Below are positions 14,991 through 26,245 of a stretch of 64,000 nt of DNA, piece after piece (position 1 is the first letter of the stretch; every line of letters begins with the position of its first letter). The stretch comes from Limnomonas spitsbergensis (lineage: Eukaryota; Chlorophyta; Chlorophyceae; Chlamydomonadales): contig JAYJMM010000120.1 in NCBI GenBank assembly GCA_037349105.1, forward strand, positions 6,390,001 to 6,454,000. Direction: 5' to 3'. A model generated the notes under the pieces. The model was not told the origin of the DNA. It searched no databases and saw only the letters and a list, made by a program, of their open reading frames with translations. The translations under genes were made by a program, and so were the position numbers.

Positions 14991-16675
14991 CCACATAACT
15001 GCAGCTAACAGCATGTGGGCTGGATGCGTGGGCCCACAGGACTGCCGCTGACAGCATGTGGGCTGGATGCGTGGGCCCACAGGACTGCTGCTGACAGCAT
15101 GCAGGCTGGATGCGTGGGCCCACATGACTGCAGCTGACAGCATGCGGGCTGGATGCGTGGACCCACAGGACTGCACCTGACAGCATGCGGGCTGGATGCG
15201 TGGGCCCACAGGACTGCTGCTGACAGCATGCAGGCTGGATGCGTGGGCCCACAAGACTGCAGCTGACAGTATGTGGGCTGGATGCGTGGGCCCACATAAC
15301 TGCCGCTGACAGCATGCGGGCTGGATGCGTGGGCCCACAGGACTGCTGCTGACAGCATGCAGGCTGGATGCGTGGGCCCACATGACTGCAGCTGACAGCA
15401 TGCGGGCTGGATGCGTGGACCCACAGGACTGCAGATGACAGCGTGCGGGCTGGAAGCGTGGACCCACAGGATTGCCGCTGACAGCATGCAGGCGGGATGC
15501 GTGGGTCCACAGGACTGCACCTGACAGCATGCGGGTGGATGCGTGGGCCCAAAGGACTGCAGCTGACAGCATGCGGGCTGGATGCGTGGGCCCACAGGAC
15601 TGCCGCTGACAGCATGCTGGCTGGATGCGTGGGCCCACAGGACTGCTGCTGACAGCATGCGGGCGGGATGCGTGGGCCCACATGACTGCTGCTGACAGCA
15701 TGCGGGCTGGATGCATGGGCCCACATGACTGCTGCTGACAGCATGCGGGCTGGATGCGTGGACCCACAGGACTGCTGCTGTTAGCATGCGGGCTGGATGC
15801 GTGGGCCCACAAGACTGCAGCTGACAGCATGCAGGCAGGATGCGTAGACCCACATAACTGCCGCTGACAGCATGCGGGCTGGATGCGTGGGCCCACAGGA
15901 CTGCAGCTGACAGCATGCGGGCTGGATGCGTGGGCCCACAAGACTGCAGCTGACAGTATGCGGGCTGGATGCGTGGGCCCAAAGGACTGCCGCTGACAGC
16001 ATGCGGGCTGGATGCATGGGCCCACATAACTGCAGCTAACAGCATGTGGGCTGGATGCGTGGGCCCACAGGACTGCCGCTGACAGCATGCGGGCTGGATG
16101 CGTGGGCCCACAGGACTGCTGCTGACAGCATGCAGGCTGGATGCGTGGGCCCACATGACTGCAGCTGACAGCATGCGGGCTGGATGCGTGGACCCACAGG
16201 ACTGCACCTGACAGCATGCGGGCTGGATGCGTGGGCCCACAGGACTGCTGCTGACAGCATGCAGGCTGGATGCGTGGGCCCACAAGACTGCAGCTGACAG
16301 TATGTGGGCTGGATGCGTGGGCCCACATAACTGCCGCTGACAGCATGCGGGCTGGATGCGTGGGCCCACAGGACTGCTGCTGACAGCATGCAGGCTGGAT
16401 GCGTGGGCCCACATGACTGCAGCTGACAGCATGCGGGCTGGATGCGTGGACCCACAGGACTGCAGATGACAGCATGCGGGCTGGAAGCGTGGACCCACAG
16501 GATTGCCGCTGACAGCATGCAGGCGGGATGCGTGGGTCCACAGGACTGCACCTGACAGCATGCGGGTGGATGCGTGGGCCCAAAGGACTGCAGCTGACAG
16601 CATGCGGGCTGGATGCGTGGGCCCACAGGACTGCCGCTGACAGCATGCTGGCTGGATGCGTGGGCCCACATGACT

Positions 16676-19600
16676 GCTGCTGACAGCATGCGGGCGGGAT
16701 GCGTGGGCCCACATGACTGCTGCTGACAGCATGCAGGCTGGATGCATGGGCCCACATGACTGCTGCTGACAGCATGCGGGCTGGATGCGTGGACCCACAG
16801 GACTGCTGCTGTTAGCATGCGGGCTGGATGCGTGGGCCCACAAGACTGCAGCTGACAGCATGCAGGCAGGATGCGTAGACCCACAGCACTGCAGCTGACA
16901 GCATGCGGGTGGGATGCGTGGGCCCACATAACTGCCGCTGACAGCATGCGGGCTGGACGCGTGGGCCCACATGACTGCCGCTGACAGCATATGGGCTGGA
17001 TGCGTGGACCCACAGGACTGCAGCTGACAGCATGCGGGCTGGAAGCGTGGGCCCACAGGACTGCCGCTGACAGCATGCAGGCGGGATGCGTGTGTCCACA
17101 GGACTGCACCTGACAGCATGCGGGTGGATGCGTGGGCCCACAGGACTGCCGCTGACAGCATGCGGGCTGGATGCGTGGGCCCACAGGACTGCCGCTGACA
17201 GCATGCGGGCGGGATGCGTGGGCCCTCAAGACTGCCGCTGACAGTATGCGGGCTGGATGCGTGGGCCCACAGGACTGCAGCTGACAGCATGCGGGCTGGA
17301 TGCGTGGGCCCATAGGACTGCAGCTGACAGCATGCGGGCTGGATGCGTGGGCCCAAAGGACTGCCACTGACAGCATGCGGGCTGGATGCATGGGCCCACA
17401 TAACTGCCGCTCACAGCATGCGGGCGGGATGCGTGGGCCCATAGGACTGCCGCTGACAGCATGCAGGCTGGAAGCGTGGGCCCGCAGGACTGCTGCTTAC
17501 AGCATGCAGGCTGGATGCATGGGCCCACATGACTGCAGCTGACAGCATGCGGGCTGGATGCGTGGGCCCACAGGACTGCCGCTGACAGCATGCTGGCGGG
17601 ATGCGTGGACCCACAGGATTGCCGCTGACAGCATGCGGGCGGGATGCGTGGGTCCACAGGACTGCACCTGACAGCAAGCGGGTGGATGCGTGGGCCCAAA
17701 GGACTGCAGCTGACAGCATGCGGGCTGGATGCGTGGGCCCACAGGACTGCCGCTGACAGCATGCGGGCTGGATGCGTGGGCCCAAAGGACTGCCGCTGAC
17801 AGCATGCGGGCGGGATGCGTGGGCCCACATGACTGCTGCTGACAGCATGCGGGCTGGATGCATGGGCCCACATGACTGCTGCTGACAGCATGCGGGCTGG
17901 ATGCGTGGACCCACAGGACTGCAGCTGACAGCATGCGGGCTGGATGCGTGGGCCCACAAGACTGCAGCTGACAGCATGCGGGCTGGATGCGTGGGCCCTC
18001 AAGACTGCCGCTGACAGCATGCCGGCTGGATGCATGGGCCCACATAACTGCCGCTCACAGCATGCCGGCGGGATGCGAGGGCCCACAGGACTGCCGCTGA
18101 CAGCATGCGGGCGGGATGCGTGGGCCCACAGGACTGCAGCTGACAGCATGCGGGCTGGATGCGTGGGGCTTGGGCCCACGGGACTGCAGCTAACAGCATG
18201 AGGGCTGGATGCGTGGGCCCACAGGACTGCCTGTTGACAGCATGCGGGCTGGATGCGTGGGCCCATATGACTGCCGCTGACAGCATTCGGGCTGGATGCG
18301 TGGACCCACAGGACTGCAGCTGACAGCATGCGGGCTGGATGCGTGGGCCCACATAACTGCCGCTGCCAGCATGCGGGCTGGATGCGTGGGCCCTCATGAA
18401 AGTAGTTGACAGCATGCGGGCTGGACGCGTGGGCCCACAAGACTGCCGCTGACAGCATGCGGGCTGGATGCGTGGGCCCACATGACTGCCGCTGACAACA
18501 TGCGGGCTGGATGCGTGGGCCCACAGGACTGCCGCTGACAGCATATGGGCTGGATGAGTGGGCCTACAGGATTGCTGCTGACAGCATGCAGGCTGGATGC
18601 GTGGGCCCACATGACTGCAGCTGACAGCATGCGGGCTGGATGCGTGGGCCCACAGGACTGCAGCTGACAGCATGCGGGCTGGATGCGTGGACCCACAGGA
18701 CTGCTGCTGACAGCATGCGGGCGGGATGCGTGGGCCCACATGACTGCTGCTGACAGCATGCAGGCTGGATGCATGGGCCCACATGACTGCTGCTGACAGC
18801 ATGCGGGCTGGATGCGTGGACCCACAGGACTGCTGCTGTTAGCATGCGGGCTGGATGCGTGGGCCCACAAGACTGCAGCTGACAGCATGCAGGCAGGATG
18901 CGTAGACCCACAGCACTGCAGCTGACAGCATGCGGGTGGGATGCGTGGGCCCACATAACTGCCGCTGACAGCATGCGGGCTGGACGCGTGGGCCCACATG
19001 ACTGCCGCTGACAGCATATGGGCTGGATGCGTGGACCCACAGGACTGCAGCTGACAGCATGCGGGCTGGAAGCGTGGGCCCACAGGACTGCCGCTGACAG
19101 CATGCAGGCGGGATGCGTGTGTCCACAGGACTGCACCTGACAGCATGCGGGTGGATGCGTGGGCCCACAGGACTGCCGCTGACAGCATGCGGGCTGGATG
19201 CGTGGGCCCACAGGACTGCCGCTGACAGCATGCGGGCGGGATGCGTGGGCCCTCAAGACTGCCGCTGACAGTATGCGGGCTGGATGCGTGGGCCCACAGG
19301 ACTGCAGCTGACAGCATGCGGGCTGGATGCGTGGGCCCATAGGACTGCAGCTGACAGCATGCGGGCTGGATGCGTGGGCCCAAAGGACTGCCACTGACAG
19401 CATGCGGGCTGGATGCATGGGCCCACATAACTGCCGCTCACAGCATGCGGGCGGGATGCGTGGGCCCACAGGACTGCCGCTGACAGCATGCAGGCTGGAA
19501 GCGTGGGCCCGCAGGACTGCTGCTTACAGCATGCAGGCTGGATGCATGGGCCCACATGACTGCAGCTGACAGCATGCGGGCTGGATGCGTGGGCCCACAG

Positions 19601-20610
19601 GACTGCCGCTGACAGCATGCTGGCGGGATGCGTGGACCCACAGGATTGCCGCTGACAGCATGCGGGCGGGATGCGTGGGTCCACAGGACTGCACCTGACA
19701 GCAAGCGGGTGGATGCGTGGGCCCAAAGGACTGCAGCTGACAGCATGCGGGCTGGATGCGTGGGCCCACAGGACTGCCGCTGACAGCATGCGGGCTGGAT
19801 GCGTGGGCCCAAAGGACTGCCGCTGACAGCATGCGGGCGGGATGCGTGGGCCCACATGACTGCTGCTGACAGCATGCGGGCTGGATGCATGGGCCCGCAT
19901 GACTGCTGCTGACAGCATGCGGGCTGGATGCGTGGACCCACAGGACTGCAGCTGACAGCATGCGGGCTGGATGCGTGGGCCCACAAGACTGCAGCTGACA
20001 GCATGCGGGCTGGATGCGTGGGCCCTCAAGACTGCCGCTGACAGCATGCCGGCTGGATGCATGGGCCCACATAACTGCCGCTCACAGCATGCCGGCGGGA
20101 TGCGAGGGCCCACAGGACTGCCGCTGACAGCATGCGGGCGGGATGCGTGGGCCCACGGGACTGCAGCTAACAGCATGAGGGCTGGATTCGTGGGCCCACA
20201 GGACTGCCTGTTGACAGCATGCGGGCTGGATGCGTGGGCCCATATGACTGCCGCTGACAGCATTCGGGCTGGATGCGTGGACCCACAGGACTGCAGCTGA
20301 CAGCATGCGGGCTGGATGCGTGGGCCCACATAACTGCCGCTGCCAGCATGCGGGCTGGATGCGTGGGCCCTCATGAAAGTAGTTGACAGCATGCGGGCTG
20401 GACGCGTGGGCCCACAAGACTGCCGCTGACAGCATGCGGGCTGGATGCGTGGGCCCACATGACTGCCGCTGACAACATGCGGGCTGGATGCGTGGGCCCA
20501 CAGGACTGCCGCTGACAGCATATGGGCTGGATGAGTGGGCCTACAGGATTGCTGCTGACAGCATGCAGGCTGGATGCGTGGGCCCACATGACTGCAGCTG
20601 ACAGCATGCG
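16676..20610. repeat. ~2-kb tandem segmental duplication within the array
   Basis: The stretch 16676-18630 is repeated nearly base for base as 18703-20610. The offset is 2027 bp up to about 18125 and 1977 bp afterwards. The change comes from about 50 bp present only in the left copy (around 18126-18175: one 43-bp unit plus GCTTGGG). Both copies share rare variants such as CTCATGAAAGTAGTTGACAG and GACTGCCTGTTGACAGC. The near identity suggests a recent duplication at the right edge of the array. Confidence 0.85.
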
Positions 20611-20690
20611 GGCTGGATGCGTGGACCCACAGGACTGCAGCTGACAGCATGCGGGCTGGATGCGTGGGCCCAGAAGACTGCCGCTGATCT

Positions 20691-20940
20691 GCGCTATCCA
20701 CCCATTGACCCAGTTCACCACCCACACACTGCCCTCTTACCTGCAGCGAAGGCGGTACGTTTCCCAATCATGCTGTACAATGACGTCGCCTGGCGGAACG
20801 TCTGTCTGCTCACCGATGGCGGCATTTTCTGGACAGAGAAGCAGCAGGCTTTGATTGTAGACGGTTGTGAGCGTGCCTGTAGGTTGCTTTCGGCTCTGAC
20901 AGTTCGGGAGTACTTATTATACCAGGGTGGATAGGGTAAG
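20691..20940. other. Single-copy edge of the array, possible exon remnant
   Basis: Sequence turns unique here. The plus strand is open through 20934 and encodes a fragment with the look of real protein (LYNDVAWRNVCLLTDGGIFW and a Cys/Arg/Leu-rich tail). The minus strand is also open over much of it. I recognise no family, see no clear splice sites, and cannot assign a strand with confidence. Confidence 0.25.
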
Positions 20941-21001
20941 CGTGAGAGGGGGCACGTATGGAGGGTGGATAGGGTAAGTGTGAGAGGGGGCACGTGTGGA
21001 G
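20925..21001. repeat. Two-copy tandem repeat, ~38 bp
   Basis: GGTGGATAGGGTAAG plus a following G-rich segment (GAGAGGGGGCACG) occurs twice head to tail, with two or three differences. Confidence 0.7.
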
Positions 21002-21818
21002 ATATGTGCGATGGGCATCATGAGGGATCTGCCAGATTGAGGTAGGCAGGAGTGCTTCTTCTAGCGTGCGGTGCGGAGAAGGTAAGAGAGAGTGGGTTGA
21101 GAGTGATGATTATGGAGAGAATCATGCTCCAGGTCTGATGAGGGTCTAAACCAGGGTCAAGGTATGGAGAGGTACAAAATAATATGGAGGGTCCTCTCCA
21201 GACAGAGTGAGGTGTGGTTTGATATGGCGAGGTATGACAGGGAATTGAGGAGGAGGATAATTTGGGGGATAAGACCAGGGAGGGTTTAGGGTTTAGGGAA
21301 GAGTGTAGACTGCAGAGTGATATGGAGGAGGGGGTCCGCAAACTCCTGATGCCATTCATGGAAGGGTCCATGACCGCATGCAGGCCTTGTTAGAGCATCC
21401 CCCAGCGGCCAAACATTTAGCATGAGACTATCCTTGTGCCAATCATCTGCCTGTGATGGCTAATGAAATTCCTGCAGGCGCATGCTACTGAGCGTACAGG
21501 CCCCAACTCCTGCCACCGCTAAATCGTCCTGTGATTTCCACTCATGCGTCCCAGTTCACTCACTTCCCTCTCGTCCAGCCGTTCCCCCTTGGTATTGTAA
21601 AGTCAAGTTCTTCCCAGCCACTAGTATCCCCTTACCTCTTTCAGCCTTTCACCCAGATGCGCTTTAGTCAAGTTCTGCCCAGCACCTGCTTCCCGCATCT
21701 CATCCAGCCACACACCCCATGTCTGCTGAAGTCGGGTTATCTCCTACGCCTTGCGCATGGACGCATGTGGTATTCCTTTTTTACTTACTTACCCACCCCC
21801 GCTTCACGCTGTAGAGAA

Positions 21819-22337
21819 TCATCGGGATTGCTCTACGTGGCTCTGCAGCAGACGCCTCAGAGCCTCAGCACCTTTATCACGTTCATGCAAATTATCTGGC
21901 GTAAGCTGGATGAGAGCATGCTGTTGGTTGACTGGGCCAGACCATGTCCCCATGTGATGCTCCCCATAAAGTCATCTGGCCGGTGAGCATCCCACCTCGA
22001 ACTTATAGTACGCCTCTTGAAACCCTGAGATGACGCCTGCTATCGCGATGACGGGGGCGTTGCGCAGCGCGTACATCATAGGATCGCTGCGGTCTGAGAG
22101 CTGTACAGGAGGGGAGAAAGGGCCGAGGGCGTGGTGTCAGCCCCCGTATCGCATGAAAAACGGTAGTGAGCAAGCCAGGCAAGCGATGCGCTGTGAGCTG
22201 GTTGAGGGCTTCACCTGCTGCATGTACGCAGGGTAACCCTGCATATCCACGATTGGCGAATTGTCTTGCTCCTGAAGCAGATTGAGTACGAGTGTCAGAT
22301 ACAGTAGGCACTTGCTCCGAATTAAAGCAAAGTGCAA
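21819..22337 (-). CDS. Unrecognised gene, 3'-terminal exons (partial)
   Basis: Three minus-strand exons join in phase 0 with GT-AG introns: about 22337-22215 (upstream limit uncertain), 22100-21996 and 21905-21819, ending at a TGA. The joined product starts with a Leu-rich helix-like stretch (CLLYLTLVLNLLQEQDN). It continues through DMQGYPAYMQQ and SDRSDPMMYALRNAPVIAIA, and ends LHERDKGAEALRRLLQSHVE. The sequence looks like an alpha-helical cytoplasmic protein, but I cannot name a family. Support is the coherent reading frame across three exons and the good splice sites. Upstream exons are not identified, and the tRNA-Leu gene lies 330 bp upstream on the other strand. The model could be wrong in exon choice. 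Confidence 0.4.
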
Positions 22338-22666
22338 CGGCTAGGGCAGACCTTTGGCATCGGCACGACATTGCCTGTGGTGGCATTCGTGTACCCCACG
22401 GCACTGAAAACCATTTTGATGGCTGTTCAGAAAACCCGCCCAGGATTCAGTCGCATTGCCTATTAGCCTTGCCTATCTACGATATACGGCAACGCTTTCA
22501 CACTCGCGATCGTTTATAGTGTGAACAATGACATAATGACAGATTGACAGATGGAGCCCCTGAGAGAAAGCACCACAATTTAGGAAAGCCAAGGAGATAT
22601 GAGAGAGAGTACGAGAGAGAGCAAAGGGATATTTTTACTTACAACGCTCACTGGTCGTGAGGGTAT

Positions 22667-22746
22667 GACGACGTGGCCGAGCGGTCTAAGGCGTTGGATT
22701 AAGGCTCCAATCTTCACAGGCGCGGGTTCAAATCCCGTCGTCGTCA
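22667..22746 (+). tRNA. tRNA-Leu (anticodon AAG)
   Basis: A complete class II tRNA with no intron. The acceptor stem GACGACG pairs with CGTCGTC, followed by discriminator A. The D-arm carries the A-box TGGCCGAGCGG. The anticodon stem TTGGA/TCCAA encloses the loop TTAAGGC, giving anticodon AAG, which reads leucine CUU. A long variable arm precedes the T-arm GCGGGTTCAAATCCCGT, which holds the B-box. A TTTT pol III terminator lies at 22749-22752. No CCA is encoded, as expected for a eukaryotic nuclear gene. Confidence 0.96.
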
Positions 22747-22759
22747 GATTTTGCAGATA

Positions 22760-23637
22760 GTCATTGCCACGATGACATCCGTGACCCACGTCCATCGAGT
22801 GACCCTCCCGATCCCAGTAGACTATACCGAAGCTTGATCCTGGGGGCAGCGACGAATTCTGAGGACTGCTGCCACACGTTTCCTGAGGTCAGGGAACAGC
22901 CAGGGTTGTCTTCTCCAGAGGGTTCGGTTCTAGAACCGGCGGGGGAGGAGGATGACTATGCTGAATATTACTGGCCGTGTAATGTCCTTCCTAGCATCAA
23001 ACAAGGGTTTTAACCGATTTTTACTTTACTGGCTGAAACAAAGTGCTGCGCGGACGGAAATTAAAATTAATGTATGAATAAGATACGGCGGCTACGGCCT
23101 GCCGGGGGTGGGCGTGGCCGGAGGGGGGGCGAAACACGTCGGGGGGAGGGGTCGTGAAGATACGTGAAAATGAAGGGGGGGGGAATTTAGCCGACCAAAT
23201 TCCAATCTGGTGGGGAAGCTATTAGTCAGCGCTGGTATTCCGGGTGCGATGTTAAATTTAAATTACCTAATGCGCGGCGTTACATTATGTTCAATTTTCG
23301 CCGTTGCGCATCCGTTTCCTGATTACTTTTTCAGCTGCGCGACGAAAATTTGAAAGACCTTGGGGAGGGCGGGAGCGCGCCTTGCGCGGACCCTTTTTGA
23401 TTTACGGTACGGAAGTCAAGGGGGGGGCAACCAGCTGTTCCGGGGCGGGAAATTTTGTCAGAGTGCGTGTTCTGTATCCTAGAGGATATCCGTGGCAGTA
23501 TAACGAATACTCGGATTCTTTTAAGTTGGCCAGGCAGGGCCAATCGACGGTCACCATTGACTGTCCATTCGCTGCCCTCTACCGAAAGTAAGGCCTGACG
23601 GGTCAAGGGTAGTAGGGTACCGTCGCGCCATGCCTTT
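22760..23637. other. No gene seen; GC-rich spacer left of the retroelement
   Basis: This stretch holds short G-runs and one 95-codon ORF (23304-23591) that overlaps an inverted-repeat arm and resembles nothing I know. I see no convincing exon or RNA gene. Confidence 0.5.
23420..23470. repeat. Left arm of ~50-bp inverted repeat flanking the retroelement
   Basis: GGGGGGGGCAACCAGCTG followed by TTCCGGGGCGGGAAATTTTG is matched in inverted orientation, with a few mismatches, at 32997-33050. Removing the 9263-bp retroelement between the arms leaves an element of about 370 bp. This suggests the retroelement landed inside a small TIR element. A weaker relative of the arm lies near 33825-33885. Confidence 0.55.
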
Positions 23638-23883
23638 TGTCGCACCATAAAGCAGTAAACGTGCCAATATGGTAAACTCCGGAATCTCCGGTAAAGGCGC
23701 CTTAGAGAAGTGTCCTTCTACTCATAAACACGGTACATTACCGTACACACAGACTCCTTGTACTTCAGACAAGAGCTGTTAACTGGCTACTGTAAGGTTC
23801 GGCCCTAGCAGGAAGTCTCTCTGCCTAGGGGTAATGTCTGGGTGTCCCTGTCTTGTGGGTACCGCCCCTACTACTTCACTCGC
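23638..23883. repeat. Split repeat module A (outer copy), 246 bp
   Basis: Starts TGTCGCACCATAAAGC and ends CTACTTCACTCGC. It repeats as A' at 24519-24764. Its last three bases (CGC) overlap the start of module B. Confidence 0.9.
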
Positions 23884-24516
23884 GATGTGCGCTTCAGGTC
23901 CGTGGCGGACTTCTTTCCTCACGGCAGTGACGGACGCCTACGGGCAGGCTCAGTGACTCTTCACTGGCTGCGAGTGCTCAGCGAGTTAAGCAGTAGAGCT
24001 GGATATTTGTATGTATAGCAATAGACGTATGGTAGCGTAGGCCTTCTGGCCGTCTGGGCGCGATCCAGCTGGGCTATGTTAAGGGCACTTACCGCGCAAC
24101 ACGCGGTGAGGTAGCCGGGAGGTTGACTGCGTACTTCTTCTTCGGCAGGGTCTCGGTTCACTACTGAGGTACTTGTCTCCAGGTAGTTCAGCTGAGGCGG
24201 AGCTAGTCTTGACTTGATATAGGTACTGACGTTATGAACACCTCAGGCCTCATGCATTGGATGCCGGCCGGAGCTTGTTACATAAGAGGTCTGTCCTTTA
24301 GAAAGGGACGAAGTAGTTAGCCTAGGCAACTGCCGGGATACAGGGACCCGGCAGGCCCAATTCAGAATACGGTACAATCTGTCAAATCAACCGGCGTAAG
24401 CGGGTTTCTAGGTCTCAGTTCAAATCCGTAGACTCCGCAGAGAAGCTGCGGAGTCCCCGAGGCCGCTAACTGCGGTCTAAACGGTTCTGTCACGTATACG
24501 GTAATATACTGTGACA
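23881..24516. repeat. Split repeat module B (internal copy), 636 bp
   Basis: Starts CGCGATGTGCGCTTCAGG and ends ATATACTGTGACA. It repeats as B' at 32265-32900. Near its right end, GTCACGTATA and TATACTGTGAC form an imperfect hairpin around CGGTAA. Confidence 0.9.
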
Positions 24517-24518
24517 GC

Positions 24519-24764
24519 TGTCGCACCATAAAGCAGTAAACGTGCCAATATGGTAAACTCCGGAATCTCCGGTAAAGGCGCCTTAGAGAAGTGTCCTTCT
24601 ACTCATAAACACGGTACATTACCGTACACACAGACTCCTTGTACTTCAGACAAGAGCTGTTAACTGGCTACTGTAAGGTTCGGCCCTAGCAGGAAGTCTC
24701 TCTGCCTAGGGGTAATGTCTGGGTGTCCCTGTCTTGTGGGTACCGCCCCTACTACTTCACTCGC
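24519..24764. repeat. Split repeat module A' (inner copy), 246 bp
   Basis: Matches 23638-23883. The B-A' junction creates the perfect palindrome GACAGCTGTC (24513-24522). Confidence 0.9.
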
Positions 24765-25966
24765 CCCCCGCTCCTCAGCGTTAAGCCTAAAGGGCATGCG
24801 CTGGGAGCCGGAAAAAGGGGTCGGTACTGAAAGAAAGAAACTTCTGGCAATATGTACACCTCAGAAGATCAAAATATCAAAGCAAATCTGCCTGGTTCAG
24901 GCCGTCCCCCGCATCTGCCTGGTTCAGGCTATATACACACATCAGCCTGGTTCAGGCTGTTTTCAAAGCAAAATCTGTACGCCCAGAACTTGTCAGTTCC
25001 CTAACACTGAAGCCTCCTAAACATCTGACTGCAATCCAGCCAGTCGGTAAAAAAAAATCCCCTGAAGAAAATCCACTGCAGGAAATGTGCTGCAGGACAT
25101 CCACACAAGGAAATTCATCAAAGAAAAAATTCACTGAAACCCGTGGCGGACCACACAGAATCCGGTACCGTTACCAGTGTCATGCTTGGTTGCAGGCAAT
25201 AAAGGGTCGGAACCCATCAGAAACCCTCAGCAATCATCAGAAACCATCAGAAACCAAGTTCAGAAATCATCAGAAGTCATCAGAAGTCATCAGAAATCAT
25301 CAGAAATCAGAATCTTTAAACTTCTGGAAAATATGTACGTAGAAGCTCAAATCGTCTCAGCAAATCTGCCTGGTTCAGGCCTTCTTCAATCAGAATTAAA
25401 AAAAATCCACCGAGTCTCAGCTGAAGCGCAATGCGCAGAATCCTACAAATCCAGGCTGTTCAGCCCACTACTGGCTAGCAAACAGAGAAATTTTCAAAGT
25501 TATCAGGTCAAGCTAAGAACAACCGCTGCTCTCGCCCCACTGCGCCATAGCCGCCTGGTCTTCAATGGCCACAGGAAATGTGCGCCGTAGCAGCGTGATC
25601 CGCCCCCTGCTGTGTTATCATCGCCCGAGTTGACTAATTCTCCTCGCTCATCATCTTCATAACATATGTACTACCGTAGCCTTGCTGCTACGGTGTTTGA
25701 GAAACAAATTTTCACTATGTTGCTGCGATAGCTTTAACTCCAATCCTGCATCTTCCGTCTTCGGTCCGCTGGCTGCCGGCCCACTGCCTGCCGGTTACTT
25801 AGGACAAGCCGCTCTGCGTCTGCATTTTCTGCTCTGTAGGCGCCTGCCCGCCCATTGCCAGTTACGGCGTGGGTAACGTCACGTGCTCAGCGGCCTTGCC
25901 GCTCTGGGCTCGGCCTCAGGTCTCGGTAAGCTCCGCAAGGGCTGACTCCTCCTCTTTGTTGGAAGC
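24765..25966. other. Retroelement 3' non-coding region with short hairpin repeats
   Basis: No convincing coding frame. The 13-nt sequence GCCTGGTTCAGGC, able to fold as GCCTG-GTT-CAGGC, occurs four times: 24890-24902, 24917-24929, 24945-24957 and 25368-25380. The flanks of the first and last copies are related (24841-24902 versus 25321-25380). Between 25217 and 25312, CATCAGAAA/CATCAGAAG repeats about nine times. Confidence 0.65.
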
Positions 25967-26245
25967 CTAGCGCCACCTTGGCCCATTTATGGACCGCTCG
26001 CTGGGTGACATTGGCTTCTCTTCATCCAAGGAATATCTTTCTCCAAAAAGTCTCTTCCTCCAAGAAGCCTCTCGCGCCTCCTCCTCCTCATCCGCCTCTT
26101 CCTCCTCTTCCATCTCATTCTCCTCTTCTGCCTCTTCCATCTCATTCTCCTCTTCTGCCGTAGGCCTGTGATCTGTGACCATCAGGTCCCCCATTTCCAG
26201 GGCGAACTTCTCCCACAGCACCACCTGCTGCGTCAGCACTGTGAT
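25967..26245 (-). pseudogene. In-frame 92-codon continuation past the gag TAG
   Basis: Directly after the TAG (26248-26246) the same frame stays open for 92 codons. It starts ITVLTQQVVLWEKFALEM and passes into a Glu-rich tail (EEENEMEE repeats). It ends LDEEKPMSPSERSINGPRWR, then a stop. The first 20 residues continue the helical character of the domain before the stop. This suggests either a CAG-to-TAG nonsense mutation or programmed readthrough. No start codon with obvious independent use is present. Confidence 0.5.

Larger units (their letters stand above)
1..20690. repeat. 43-bp minisatellite mega-array, about 480 units
   Basis: The whole segment is an uninterrupted head-to-tail array of a GC-rich 43-bp unit. 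On the plus strand each unit holds the core CAGCATGCGGGCTGGATGCG followed by TGGGCCCACAGGACTGC and a variable CAGCT/CCGCT/TGCT end. The array is already running at base 1, so its left end lies outside the window. It stops at about 20690, where the last unit passes into single-copy sequence. Units differ by recurrent point variants (GGGCTGGA/GGGCGGGA, GGCCCACA/GACCCACA/GGCCCAAA, 42-bp units), and these variants form higher-order blocks. The minus strand is almost free of stop codons in all three frames, so it shows very long periodic ORFs. I treat these as a by-product of the repeat, not as genes. No promoter, intron or non-repeat coding sequence is seen inside. Confidence 0.97.

Noticed and set aside
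1..20690. CRISPR array
   Set aside because: Units are contiguous with no unique spacers, no cas-like genes are present, and the context is eukaryotic.
21284..21299. TTTAGGG twice (plant-type telomere unit)
   Set aside because: Two copies only, interstitial; expected by chance in this composition.
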